Origin: Reinekea marina
GTDB taxonomy: Bacteria > Pseudomonadota > Gammaproteobacteria > Pseudomonadales > Natronospirillaceae
DNA: 64,000 bases
Assembly: GCF_030409715.1 (NCBI RefSeq)
Contig: NZ_JAUFQI010000001.1
Location: forward strand, 2,034,501 to 2,098,500
Reading direction: 5' to 3'
The notes below the pieces were generated by a model. The model did not search any database and was not told where the DNA came from. It saw only the letters and a list, made by a program, of their open reading frames with translations. Shown here piece by piece: positions 55,714 through 62,463 of this stretch. Numbering within the stretch: position 1 is the stretch's first letter; every line of letters begins with the position of its first letter. The translations under genes and the position numbers were made by a program.

Positions 55714-57408
55714 TTAATGTTCGCGTTGATGACGCAGCAGGGTATTAAATAGGCTCCACCATGGGTCATTGTCATTTGAATAATGGTATTGAATAGTCTT
55801 ATTAGATAGTGCGTTATTAAATTCCCAGGTTTCTAGGATGAGTTTGCCATTTTCATCGTATTCGTACGACTTATTCTCAAAACTTGTAATTTCATCGTTG
55901 CTCAGATTCATATAGGAATGAAAATGACTCAATAATTGATCATATTGATTGTAAGTGTAAGCAATGGATATTTTTTCATTGCGATTAGGTTGAACGATAA
56001 TATTACTCGTTAAATTATTATTTGAGTCATAGGTGTATATATATTCTTCATCAATATTGCCATCATTTCCATAATCAATACTTTCACTTAGTAAGTTATT
56101 CGCAGCATCGTATTGATAGGTATAAAATCCTTCGGAATTTAGGAAATAACCATCGCCAACGCCTGTAAATAATGTAGTTCTACTATTTCCCGAATATACC
56201 TGAACATATGTACCTTTAAATTCATCAGATTCGATTTCATCTATAATAGTATGAAGAGTTAAATTATTATTTTCATCGAATTCAAAAGTTTCGATCCAAT
56301 CGGCTAATCCGTAGATTTCCCATTTGTAATATTGGTAACCTACAACGTTACCGTTTAAGTCATATTGGAATTTTTCAATGAAGTATGGGTCTCCATTGAT
56401 GTCCCCTACATAGTGTTTATAGCTTACAACGTTACCATTTACGTCATTTTCGTATACTCCAACGATGTCAGGCATTCCAAAAACATCAGTTTCAAACTCG
56501 CTTTCTTTCGCTTTAAAACCTAGGAAATCATAAGCGTAGGTTTTGACATAAAATGGGTTAACATTGTCAGACGAATTATATTCCGCAGAATAAATAACAT
56601 TACCGTATTCATCATAGTTATAGCTATATGTCTTATGATATGAGCCCGTTTCGGTTTCGTCTCGCTCTATTAAAACAGGCTGTCCATTCGCATCGTATGT
56701 ATGACGATAAGTAACCGCTTTGGCGCCATCTCGTGCTTCCTTTGAAGTTATAGATGAAACTGCCATTAGCTGAGTTTCAATATTCAGGCTTTCATAAAGG
56801 TTTTTTAATGCTTGCCAAGCAGGGCGGATTTGACGCGGTTCAGTGAAACCGACACTGTCATTTGCCAATAATATTAATTCGTTAATTGTTGAACTCGACA
56901 TTAAGTTATTAAATGATACTTCGGTATCAATTATTTCATCATTAAACAAGGCGGAAATTTGGCTTGAAATAACAATGCCATTGCTCAGATCGTTATCGCG
57001 ATCCATGGTTTGCAATAAACGTGCAATGCCAATAACTTGCTGCATTGCAGTATTCTCTTCTAAATTCTCAATGGTCGCCCGCAATTCATTACCAACGGGG
57101 GCTTCTATACCAGCAAGGTCAAACGGTGTGATGGTTACTTGTCCTAAAGTAGATCCAAGATATAGCTCACCAAGATAGAAACTAATGGTTTCACCTTCTT
57201 TATAGGAAAAGTCACCGCTGCCAATTTCGGTTATGCCTTCTAGGCTAGGTGTAACATAGCGAAGGCCGCCAACTTGGCCGTTAAATTGACCAACCTGTAA
57301 TTTATTCGAGTTACTTTTAGAACTGTTTTCAGAACAGGCCGTTAATATAACAGCTACAGTGAGGACAATAACCTTAGCTTTAAGGTTGCTTAACAAATAA
57401 TTGTGCAT
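55714..57408 (-). CDS. Lipoprotein with YD-like repeats, function unknown
   Basis: The 564 residues begin with a lipoprotein signal, Cys25 in VILTACSENS. A Ser/Asn linker leads to a domain of about 200 residues with GGLRYVTPSLEGITEIGSG, GETISFYLGELYLG and the aspartate-rich DRDNDLSNGI. From about residue 240 it carries some ten tyrosine-aspartate repeats, such as YNYDEYGNV, FQYDLNGNV, YQYDAANNL and YEYDENGKL, like those of RHS/YD proteins. No toxin or protease domain follows. It is AT-rich and lies in tandem with a broken paralogue. It is probably exported and surface-attached; the role is unknown. Confidence 0.75.
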   Translation of the reverse strand: MHNYLLSNLKAKVIVLTVAVILTACSENSSKSNSNKLQVGQFNGQVGGLRYVTPSLEGITEIGSGDFSYKEGETISFYLGELYLGSTLGQVTITPFDLAGIEAPVGNELRATIENLEENTAMQQVIGIARLLQTMDRDNDLSNGIVISSQISALFNDEIIDTEVSFNNLMSSSTINELILLANDSVGFTEPRQIRPAWQALKNLYESLNIETQLMAVSSITSKEARDGAKAVTYRHTYDANGQPVLIERDETETGSYHKTYSYNYDEYGNVIYSAEYNSSDNVNPFYVKTYAYDFLGFKAKESEFETDVFGMPDIVGVYENDVNGNVVSYKHYVGDINGDPYFIEKFQYDLNGNVVGYQYYKWEIYGLADWIETFEFDENNNLTLHTIIDEIESDEFKGTYVQVYSGNSRTTLFTGVGDGYFLNSEGFYTYQYDAANNLLSESIDYGNDGNIDEEYIYTYDSNNNLTSNIIVQPNRNEKISIAYTYNQYDQLLSHFHSYMNLSNDEITSFENKSYEYDENGKLILETWEFNNALSNKTIQYHYSNDNDPWWSLFNTLLRHQREH

Positions 57409-57584
57409 AACTTTCCTATTTTCTGTTTTAGCCGTCAGATTAGTACGGGCAATTAGAAAGTTATGAAATTTCCTTATTAGCCAACCTATTAAGACTACGC
57501 TTTGTACGGTTGTTGTTAGGGAAGAAATTAAATGCTGAAAATACAGCAGATGAGATATCTCTAATTAGATAGTTTCACAATGAC

Positions 57585-57611
57585 ATTATAAAGTCAATTT
57601 GATTAGGTAAA
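57585..57611 (-). promoter_or_regulatory. Possible promoter of the YD-repeat lipoprotein gene
   Basis: On the minus strand TTTACC (57611-57606) and a perfect TATAAT (57590-57585) are 15 bases apart. The leader to the ATG at 57408 would be about 170 bases. The stretch 57409-57649 shows no gene. Confidence 0.35.
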
Positions 57612-57649
57612 TGTTTTTTGAAATCTATGAATAGTGAGAGGATTTAGCA

Positions 57650-58624
57650 TTAGTACCGATTTTTCCACCAGATATGAGTTTGCTTTTGCGCGTCTACATA
57701 AGGTAGAGACTGAAGTTTAGACAAGATAATTGCTGCTGTATCTACTGTGGCCTGTAGGCCATAGGCGTTGCTAGAGTCGTCGTTCCATAATTCTATTAGT
57801 GCCGTAAAGGTTGGCGCGTCAGGGCGAACAGATCTTCGTTTAAGTGATTTAGGTACAAAGTCATTATCTAGTGGGTGATAACCTTGAATAGCGATTCTAG
57901 TCTCTGAATCAGGCCGAACTTCAAATTCTCCGCCGTCACCTTTTAGAACGATATTATTGTTCTGCGAAAGCTTCTCAGCAACTTCGTGGTGAAGGCTTTG
58001 ATATGCCGGATGGAACATCGCCTGCAATGTTAGATTCGTTTTGAAGGGTGTTAAATGGCGAACCAGTGTATTCGCACAGCTTCTTAGCCCTAGAGTGTGT
58101 TTTAGGTCGATTAACCGTGAAAGAGTTGGGTTCATAGCCTCTAGCGGTATATAACAAAAGTTATGTTCTTGAATTAGATTGGATGCACTTTCTATTAAAG
58201 TCGCACAGGGCAAATTCAGCAGCTGACATACTTGCTGTGCATATTGCCGATTTGCAGTGTGATGACCAGCTCCGTGCATTAATACGGAAACGCCATTTTG
58301 AGCCAGCAGTTTAGCTGCTAATAAATACCAAGAAGGTTGTCTTTTTTTGCCAGCATAAGCGGGCCACGTGACATCGACCTGTACGGTATCGCGAATGGAA
58401 ATGGCGTCATGGCAGGCTTGAACCATTCCCGCTATTTCAGAGGACGTTTCTTCTTTTACGCGAAGTAGCATTAAAAAAGCGCCTAATTGAAGATCTTCCA
58501 TTTTGCCATCTAAAATAGCAGACATGGCAAAGTGCGCTTCTTCAAACGTTAAATCGCGAGAGCCAGTTTTCCCTCGTCCTAATATTCTTATGATACCAGG
58601 AAGTGTCATAGCAGAATCACTCAT
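57650..58624 (-). CDS. ybiB: YbiB-like protein (TrpD/glycosyltransferase family 3 fold)
   Basis: The ATG at 58624 overlaps the tusE stop (ATGA) and gives 324 residues; a longer frame upstream lies in tusE. The N-terminal helices with LTFEEAHFAMSAILDGKMED and LGAFLMLLRVKEETSSEIAG are those of anthranilate phosphoribosyltransferase-like proteins. The glycine-rich phosphoribosyl site is altered to LMHGAGHHTANRQYAQQ, and the later part has LRSCANTLVRHLTPF. E. coli YbiB of this fold binds nucleic acid and is not an enzyme of tryptophan synthesis. It ends the tusDCBE operon. Confidence 0.8.
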   Translation of the reverse strand: MSDSAMTLPGIIRILGRGKTGSRDLTFEEAHFAMSAILDGKMEDLQLGAFLMLLRVKEETSSEIAGMVQACHDAISIRDTVQVDVTWPAYAGKKRQPSWYLLAAKLLAQNGVSVLMHGAGHHTANRQYAQQVCQLLNLPCATLIESASNLIQEHNFCYIPLEAMNPTLSRLIDLKHTLGLRSCANTLVRHLTPFKTNLTLQAMFHPAYQSLHHEVAEKLSQNNNIVLKGDGGEFEVRPDSETRIAIQGYHPLDNDFVPKSLKRRSVRPDAPTFTALIELWNDDSSNAYGLQATVDTAAIILSKLQSLPYVDAQKQTHIWWKNRY

Positions 58625-58932
58625 AAGCAATTCTTCGGTTTTGGTAGGCCAGCCAATAAGGCTAAGACACGAGCAGGGCTTTCTCCATAGCGTTGCATCA
58701 GCCAAATGCTGTTGCCATAGTCGCTATGGACGTTATTTTTAATTAATTTGACTAAAGGTCGCATCGGCGGCGAAAGGTCAAAATCAAAATAGAATTGTCG
58801 TAAGGCATTTATAATTCTAAAATCAACTTCATCCAACGGTAAGCCTTGTTTTTGCGCCATATGTTCAGCCCAGCTTTCTGTCCACTCGGACGCATCTAAT
58901 AAAAAGCCTTGCTCATTTACTTCTAAAGCCAT
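58621..58932 (-). CDS. tusE: Sulfurtransferase TusE (DsrC family)
   Basis: TusE accepts persulfide sulfur from TusBCD and passes it to MnmA, also encoded in this window. The ATG at 58932 gives 103 residues starting MALEVNEQGFLLDASEW. The swinging C-terminus ends LPKPKNCL with the penultimate cysteine. The second cysteine ten residues earlier that marks dissimilatory DsrC is absent, which supports TusE. It lies two bases after tusB. Confidence 0.92.
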   Translation of the reverse strand: MALEVNEQGFLLDASEWTESWAEHMAQKQGLPLDEVDFRIINALRQFYFDFDLSPPMRPLVKLIKNNVHSDYGNSIWLMQRYGESPARVLALLAGLPKPKNCL

Positions 58933-58934
58933 GT

Positions 58935-59198
58935 TTACCACGCGATGTGTTTGTTTGCAGTTATAAGGTGGGTAGCCCATTGCTCATCGGTAATGACTGT
59001 CCAGCTGTCATGCGCATGGCCACCGCTTTGTAGTAATTCACACTCTCGCACAAAAGCCTGTGTATTTAAGGGCTTTTCTGTGTACACCAATGAAATTGAG
59101 CTGCTGGTAGCAATAACGGCATCCGTTGGTGAGAGTGAATTTGCTAAAAACTCCAATTGAAAAGGGCTTGGAGGAAGTGAAAGTGTAACCGTTGTCAT
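58935..59198 (-). CDS. tusB: tRNA 2-thiolation protein TusB (DsrH family)
   Basis: This 87-residue subunit of the TusBCD hexamer contains LSPTDAVIATSSSISLVYT and ends ITANKHIAW, close to the usual TusB C-terminus. It has no catalytic cysteine in the family position, as expected. The gene is fused by a one-base overlap to tusC and precedes tusE. Confidence 0.82.
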   Translation of the reverse strand: MTTVTLSLPPSPFQLEFLANSLSPTDAVIATSSSISLVYTEKPLNTQAFVRECELLQSGGHAHDSWTVITDEQWATHLITANKHIAW

Positions 59199-59545
59199 TA
59201 AAACACCTCAACATGGTTTGCGTTTTGAAACCAAGTCGTCAATTGCTGCAATGAAACCGGAGCCACTAATGAGAGTGTTTCATTGTTGCCTAAAATAGCT
59301 TCCTTATGCTCGGTAACGAAATACAGCTCATCGCTGTCATACATGGGCAACGCATTGAGTTGTTTTTCTATTGATTTTGCATGGCTCGGGCTTTGATTCT
59401 TAGTCAACCAAGTTAACCCTTGCTCGAAAAACACAATTTTATGGTTTACTTCAAAGAGAGCTAAACTCATTATGGCTTCCAGCGTTTCATGCCCGGTACG
59501 GCTGCTGTAGGGTGGTTTGGTTACTAATATTAAATTGAAACTCAT
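59198..59545 (-). CDS. tusC: tRNA 2-thiolation protein TusC (DsrF family)
   Basis: TusC is the 115-residue middle subunit of the TusBCD complex. It starts MSFNLILVTKPPYSSRTGHE, then LEAIMSLALFEVNHKIVFFE, and has the DELYFVTE strand. It lies ten bases after tusD and overlaps tusB. No active cysteine is expected. Confidence 0.87.
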   Translation of the reverse strand: MSFNLILVTKPPYSSRTGHETLEAIMSLALFEVNHKIVFFEQGLTWLTKNQSPSHAKSIEKQLNALPMYDSDELYFVTEHKEAILGNNETLSLVAPVSLQQLTTWFQNANHVEVF

Positions 59546-59555
59546 TCGATACCCG

Positions 59556-59942
59556 CTATTTAAAGGTAATTAGCTTATCGCAATCATGAAACCCTGTGGC
59601 CCATTGGCCTAGACCAGTCAGTTGAAAAAAATCAGCCGATGAAGGGTGAGATTGCATATAACGTTGTGTTTCTTCTGCATTCAAAACGCCTCGATTCGCA
59701 GACGCAGCAATGCAAAGCAGTAGCTCAACTCCTTGGTTATGAATATCTTGCCATTGCGCCAAAAAGTTGAATTCATCACTGGCGGGGCTTTGATTTGATA
59801 GACCATGGTAAACGCCATCAAAAAAGAAGAAAACACGTGCAAGCTGATGGCCTTGTTGGAGGCATTGTTGAGCAAACGTCAAAGCATCTATCGATGCTTG
59901 ATGGCTCCAAGGCGCTGAATATACATTTATTTGAATTCGCAT
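59556..59942 (-). CDS. tusD: Sulfurtransferase TusD (DsrE family)
   Basis: TusD takes sulfur from TusA and gives it to TusE. The 128 residues include FFFFDGVYHGLSNQSP, and the active cysteine is Cys77 in VELLLCIAASANRGVL, one position from Cys78 of the E. coli protein. It is the first gene of tusDCBE-ybiB. Confidence 0.92.
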   Translation of the reverse strand: MRIQINVYSAPWSHQASIDALTFAQQCLQQGHQLARVFFFFDGVYHGLSNQSPASDEFNFLAQWQDIHNQGVELLLCIAASANRGVLNAEETQRYMQSHPSSADFFQLTGLGQWATGFHDCDKLITFK

Positions 59943-60022
59943 AATATCTACTATTTTAGTAATAGCTCTATGGTAGCAAATTCGCAGTTAAAGAGGGTAG
60001 AGTTGGCGTATTTTAGGTACAA

Positions 60023-60050
60023 AAAAGGCCGCGATTGCAGCCTTTTTTAT
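60023..60050. terminator. Terminator of the Bax-inhibitor-1 family gene
   Basis: AAAAAAGGC and GCCTTTTTT with a mostly paired CGCGATTGCA centre form a hairpin with A and T tracts, 14 bases after the minus-strand stop. Confidence 0.75.
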
Positions 60051-60063
60051 TGAAGCAATATTA

Positions 60064-60735
60064 CTAGTCGTTACCAGAGAATACGGCAATCAAGTGTAAT
60101 AAATGGACAAAAATATTATAAATATCTAAGTACAATGAAACGGTAGCGCGAATATAGTTTGTTTCGCCACCGTTAATGATTCGGCTGGTATCAAACAAAA
60201 TGGCTAATGACATGACTAAAACAACGCCACCAGAGATCATTACGCTGCCTAACGCACTGCCAAAGAACAGATTAGCGATCATGCCGACAATTAAAACCAG
60301 TACGCCAACCATAATAAAACCACCTAAAAAGCTAAAGTCTTTCTTTGTGGTTAACGCATAAAATGATAAGCCAAAAGTAATAATTGCAGTTCCGCCTAAT
60401 GCTTGAGCAACATAAGAAGCTCCGTTTGGCAAAGCTAGGTACATTGAGAGCATAGGGCCTAAAGATGCGCCTAATAGCCCTGTGAAAGCAAATGCCCAAA
60501 CAATTCCTGAAGCCTTGTTATAGGTGCGTGGCAATACAAACCATACGATGCCAATTGCGGCTAAACTCATGATAAGTGCTGCTCCGCGAGGAACATTTAG
60601 CGCCATCGCTGCCATCGCTGCTACGGCACTGAATAACAATGTCATAGATAACAGCATGTAGGTGTTTTTGAGAACTTTGTTTGTTGCTAAAACGGATTCT
60701 TGTTGAACCGTTGCATTGTGTTCTATATGAGCCAT
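60064..60735 (-). CDS. Bax inhibitor-1/YccA family membrane protein
   Basis: The ATG at 60735 has a strong GGAGG six bases upstream and gives 223 residues. Seven membrane helices follow a short polar N-terminus (MAHIEHNATVQQESVLATNK). Motifs include VLKNTYMLLSMTLLFSAV and the conserved C-terminal IRATVSLYLDIYNIFVHLL. YccA-type members interact with the FtsH protease in E. coli, and BI-1 relatives conduct calcium; which applies here is not shown. It is divergent from psrA. Confidence 0.9.
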   Translation of the reverse strand: MAHIEHNATVQQESVLATNKVLKNTYMLLSMTLLFSAVAAMAAMALNVPRGAALIMSLAAIGIVWFVLPRTYNKASGIVWAFAFTGLLGASLGPMLSMYLALPNGASYVAQALGGTAIITFGLSFYALTTKKDFSFLGGFIMVGVLVLIVGMIANLFFGSALGSVMISGGVVLVMSLAILFDTSRIINGGETNYIRATVSLYLDIYNIFVHLLHLIAVFSGND

Positions 60736-60944
60736 TTCTAGCCTCCAGTGTGGATGTTTGTTTATTGTTATGAGGGCTGATGCCTCTAATTTCAATAGCT
60801 TGGGCTAGTTTTAGTCGAAACAGCTGTTAACTTCAATGCTTTTTACGTTTGATTTAACTTAAATAGTTGGAAGATGGGTGAAAATTACACAAATCAAAGA
60901 AAATAGCTGCAAATCATTTTAAAAAAGCCTATTCTAGTCGTTTA

Positions 60945-60956
60945 AAACGATCGTTT
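60945..60956. promoter_or_regulatory. PsrA operator, probable autoregulatory site
   Basis: AAACGATCGTTT is a perfect 12-base palindrome 20 bases before the psrA ATG and just downstream of a possible -10 (TATTCT, 60930-60935). It fits the Pseudomonas PsrA motif, an inverted GAAAC/GTTTC-type pair. Confidence 0.75.
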
Positions 60957-60976
60957 GAATTGAAAGAGCAGTAATT

Positions 60977-61636
60977 ATGACCCAAGCCGATACCATCACC
61001 CGAATTTTAGACTCAGCCGAGCAATTGTTTGCTGAAAAGGGTTTTGCAGAGACTTCTTTGCGTATGATCACTACTCGCGCCAAAGTGAATTTAGCCGCTG
61101 TTAATTATCATTTTGGATCAAAGAAAGATTTAATTCAGGCCGTTTTTGCTCGTTTTCTAACACCGTTTACCGAGAAGCTTAATAAAGAGTTACAGGTGGT
61201 CGTCAAAGACAATCCATCGCCTTCTTTTCACGATGTTTTAGGTGTGTTGGCAAAGACGATGTTAACAGGCATCGAGAATAACGAAAATTATAATAAATTG
61301 TCTGTATTTATGCGCTTACTCGGCTTAGCTTATACGCAAGCTCAAGGCCATTTACGTAAATTTTTACTCGAAAATTATTCTCAATCTTATTCCGCGTTTA
61401 TCGGCTACTTGAAAATGGCTCACCCTGAATTAAGTGGTCGAGAAATATTCTGGCGTATTCACTTTGCCATTGGTGCCTCAGTTTTCACAATGTCTAGCAT
61501 TGAAGTGCTGAGAAGCATGGAGCAGAACGATACTGGCGCAAAGTCTTCTATCGAAGAAATTATGAACCAGTTGATTCCTTTTTTAGCGGCGGCTTTAGAG
61601 CAAGAGCAAACATTTAATGTGAATGCTCAAACTTAG
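60977..61636 (+). CDS. psrA: TetR-family fatty acid regulator PsrA
   Basis: The 219-residue protein has a TetR helix-turn-helix in its first 60 residues (ILDSAEQLFAEKGFAETSLR, then MITTRAKVNLAAVNYHFGSK). The ligand domain has SVFMRLLGLAYTQAQGHLRKFL and FWRIHFAIGASVFTMSSIEV, close to Pseudomonas PsrA. PsrA represses fadBA and itself until it binds long-chain acyl-CoA, and activates rpoS in Pseudomonas. A palindromic operator precedes it. The last 23 bases overlap the 3' end of the convergent crotonase gene. Confidence 0.9.
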   Translation: MTQADTITRILDSAEQLFAEKGFAETSLRMITTRAKVNLAAVNYHFGSKKDLIQAVFARFLTPFTEKLNKELQVVVKDNPSPSFHDVLGVLAKTMLTGIENNENYNKLSVFMRLLGLAYTQAQGHLRKFLLENYSQSYSAFIGYLKMAHPELSGREIFWRIHFAIGASVFTMSSIEVLRSMEQNDTGAKSSIEEIMNQLIPFLAAALEQEQTFNVNAQT

Positions 61637-62372
61637 TCTGTTTTAAAGCAGATTCACGAACGTCTATTGAGCTTTCTATGAGTGTATCTAACAACGACTC
61701 ATCTAAAGGCTCAATTGAGCTGACTGTTAACATCGATTTTGTTTGAATTAAAACGGTTTCATCCAGCCTCACCATATTTCTAATGATCATATCGGCATAG
61801 GAATCCAACTCTTGCTCTGGCATCAGCTTATTGACTAAACCTAAACGCGTAGCCGTGTAGGCATCGAGAGTTTCTCCTGTTAAGGCGTAGTAGCGGGCTG
61901 CGTGTTCTCCGAGCGTTCTTATTAGGTAAGGGCTTTGCAGTACTGGCGCTAACCCTAAATGTACTTCATTTAGGGTAAAGCTGCTTTTTTCACTCGCAAA
62001 AACAATATCACAGCAGCACAATATGCCGATTGCATCGGCGTTGGCTTTGCCACGAACCGTTGCAATTACTGGAATTGGTAAATCATATAAAGTATGAAAT
62101 AAGCGCGAAAGGTGCTCCGCATCGAGCTGATGTTCAGCTCGCCCCGATTCCTGGCGATGCTGAAGCCAGCGTGAATCTGGTCCACTGCAAAAGTGGGGAC
62201 CATTGGCGGTTAACCATAAGATTTTAACGTTGCTGTCTAAAGAAATTTCATCCAATGCCGTAATCAGTGTGCAAACAAACTCATGATCATATGCGTTTCC
62301 GATTTCAGGCCGATTAAATATAATTTTTGCGACGCCATCCATTGGGCGTTCTATAACGATCGTTTCCTTCAT
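61614..62372 (-). CDS. Enoyl-CoA hydratase/isomerase family protein, LiuC-like
   Basis: The 252 residues have the crotonase fold. EVHLGLAPVLQSPYLIRTLGE closely resembles methylglutaconyl-CoA hydratases (LiuC, leucine breakdown). The first oxyanion-hole segment reads FCSGPDSRWLQ, usually FCAGADLxWM. The second reads GKANADAIGILCCCD, where family members have a GGG run. The changes may mean altered substrate or lost activity. A PsrA-like palindrome lies in the first codons, suggesting control by fatty acids. The gene overlaps the psrA end by 23 bases. Confidence 0.82.
   Translation of the reverse strand: MKETIVIERPMDGVAKIIFNRPEIGNAYDHEFVCTLITALDEISLDSNVKILWLTANGPHFCSGPDSRWLQHRQESGRAEHQLDAEHLSRLFHTLYDLPIPVIATVRGKANADAIGILCCCDIVFASEKSSFTLNEVHLGLAPVLQSPYLIRTLGEHAARYYALTGETLDAYTATRLGLVNKLMPEQELDSYADMIIRNMVRLDETVLIQTKSMLTVSSIEPLDESLLDTLIESSIDVRESALKQTKFEHSH
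62355..62364. promoter_or_regulatory. PsrA-like palindrome in the 5' end of the crotonase gene
   Basis: AACGATCGTT is identical to the core of the psrA operator and lies within codons 3-6 of the crotonase gene; with GA on the coding-strand 5' side it reads GAAACGATCGTTAT. Codon constraint alone could produce part of it. Confidence 0.45.
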
Positions 62373-62463
62373 GTATTTTCTTCTTATATTTAGAAGGGAT
62401 ACATTTAAGTTAAACCAGATTGTTACAGAACGCCAGTTTTTGGCGTAAAGAAGTGGTAAGGCT

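Noticed and set aside
58621..58932. DsrC with a sulfur-oxidation role, suggested by the dsrEFH-like neighbours
   Set aside because: Only the penultimate cysteine is present, no dsrAB is seen, and mnmA is in the window, all of which favour TusE in tRNA thiolation.
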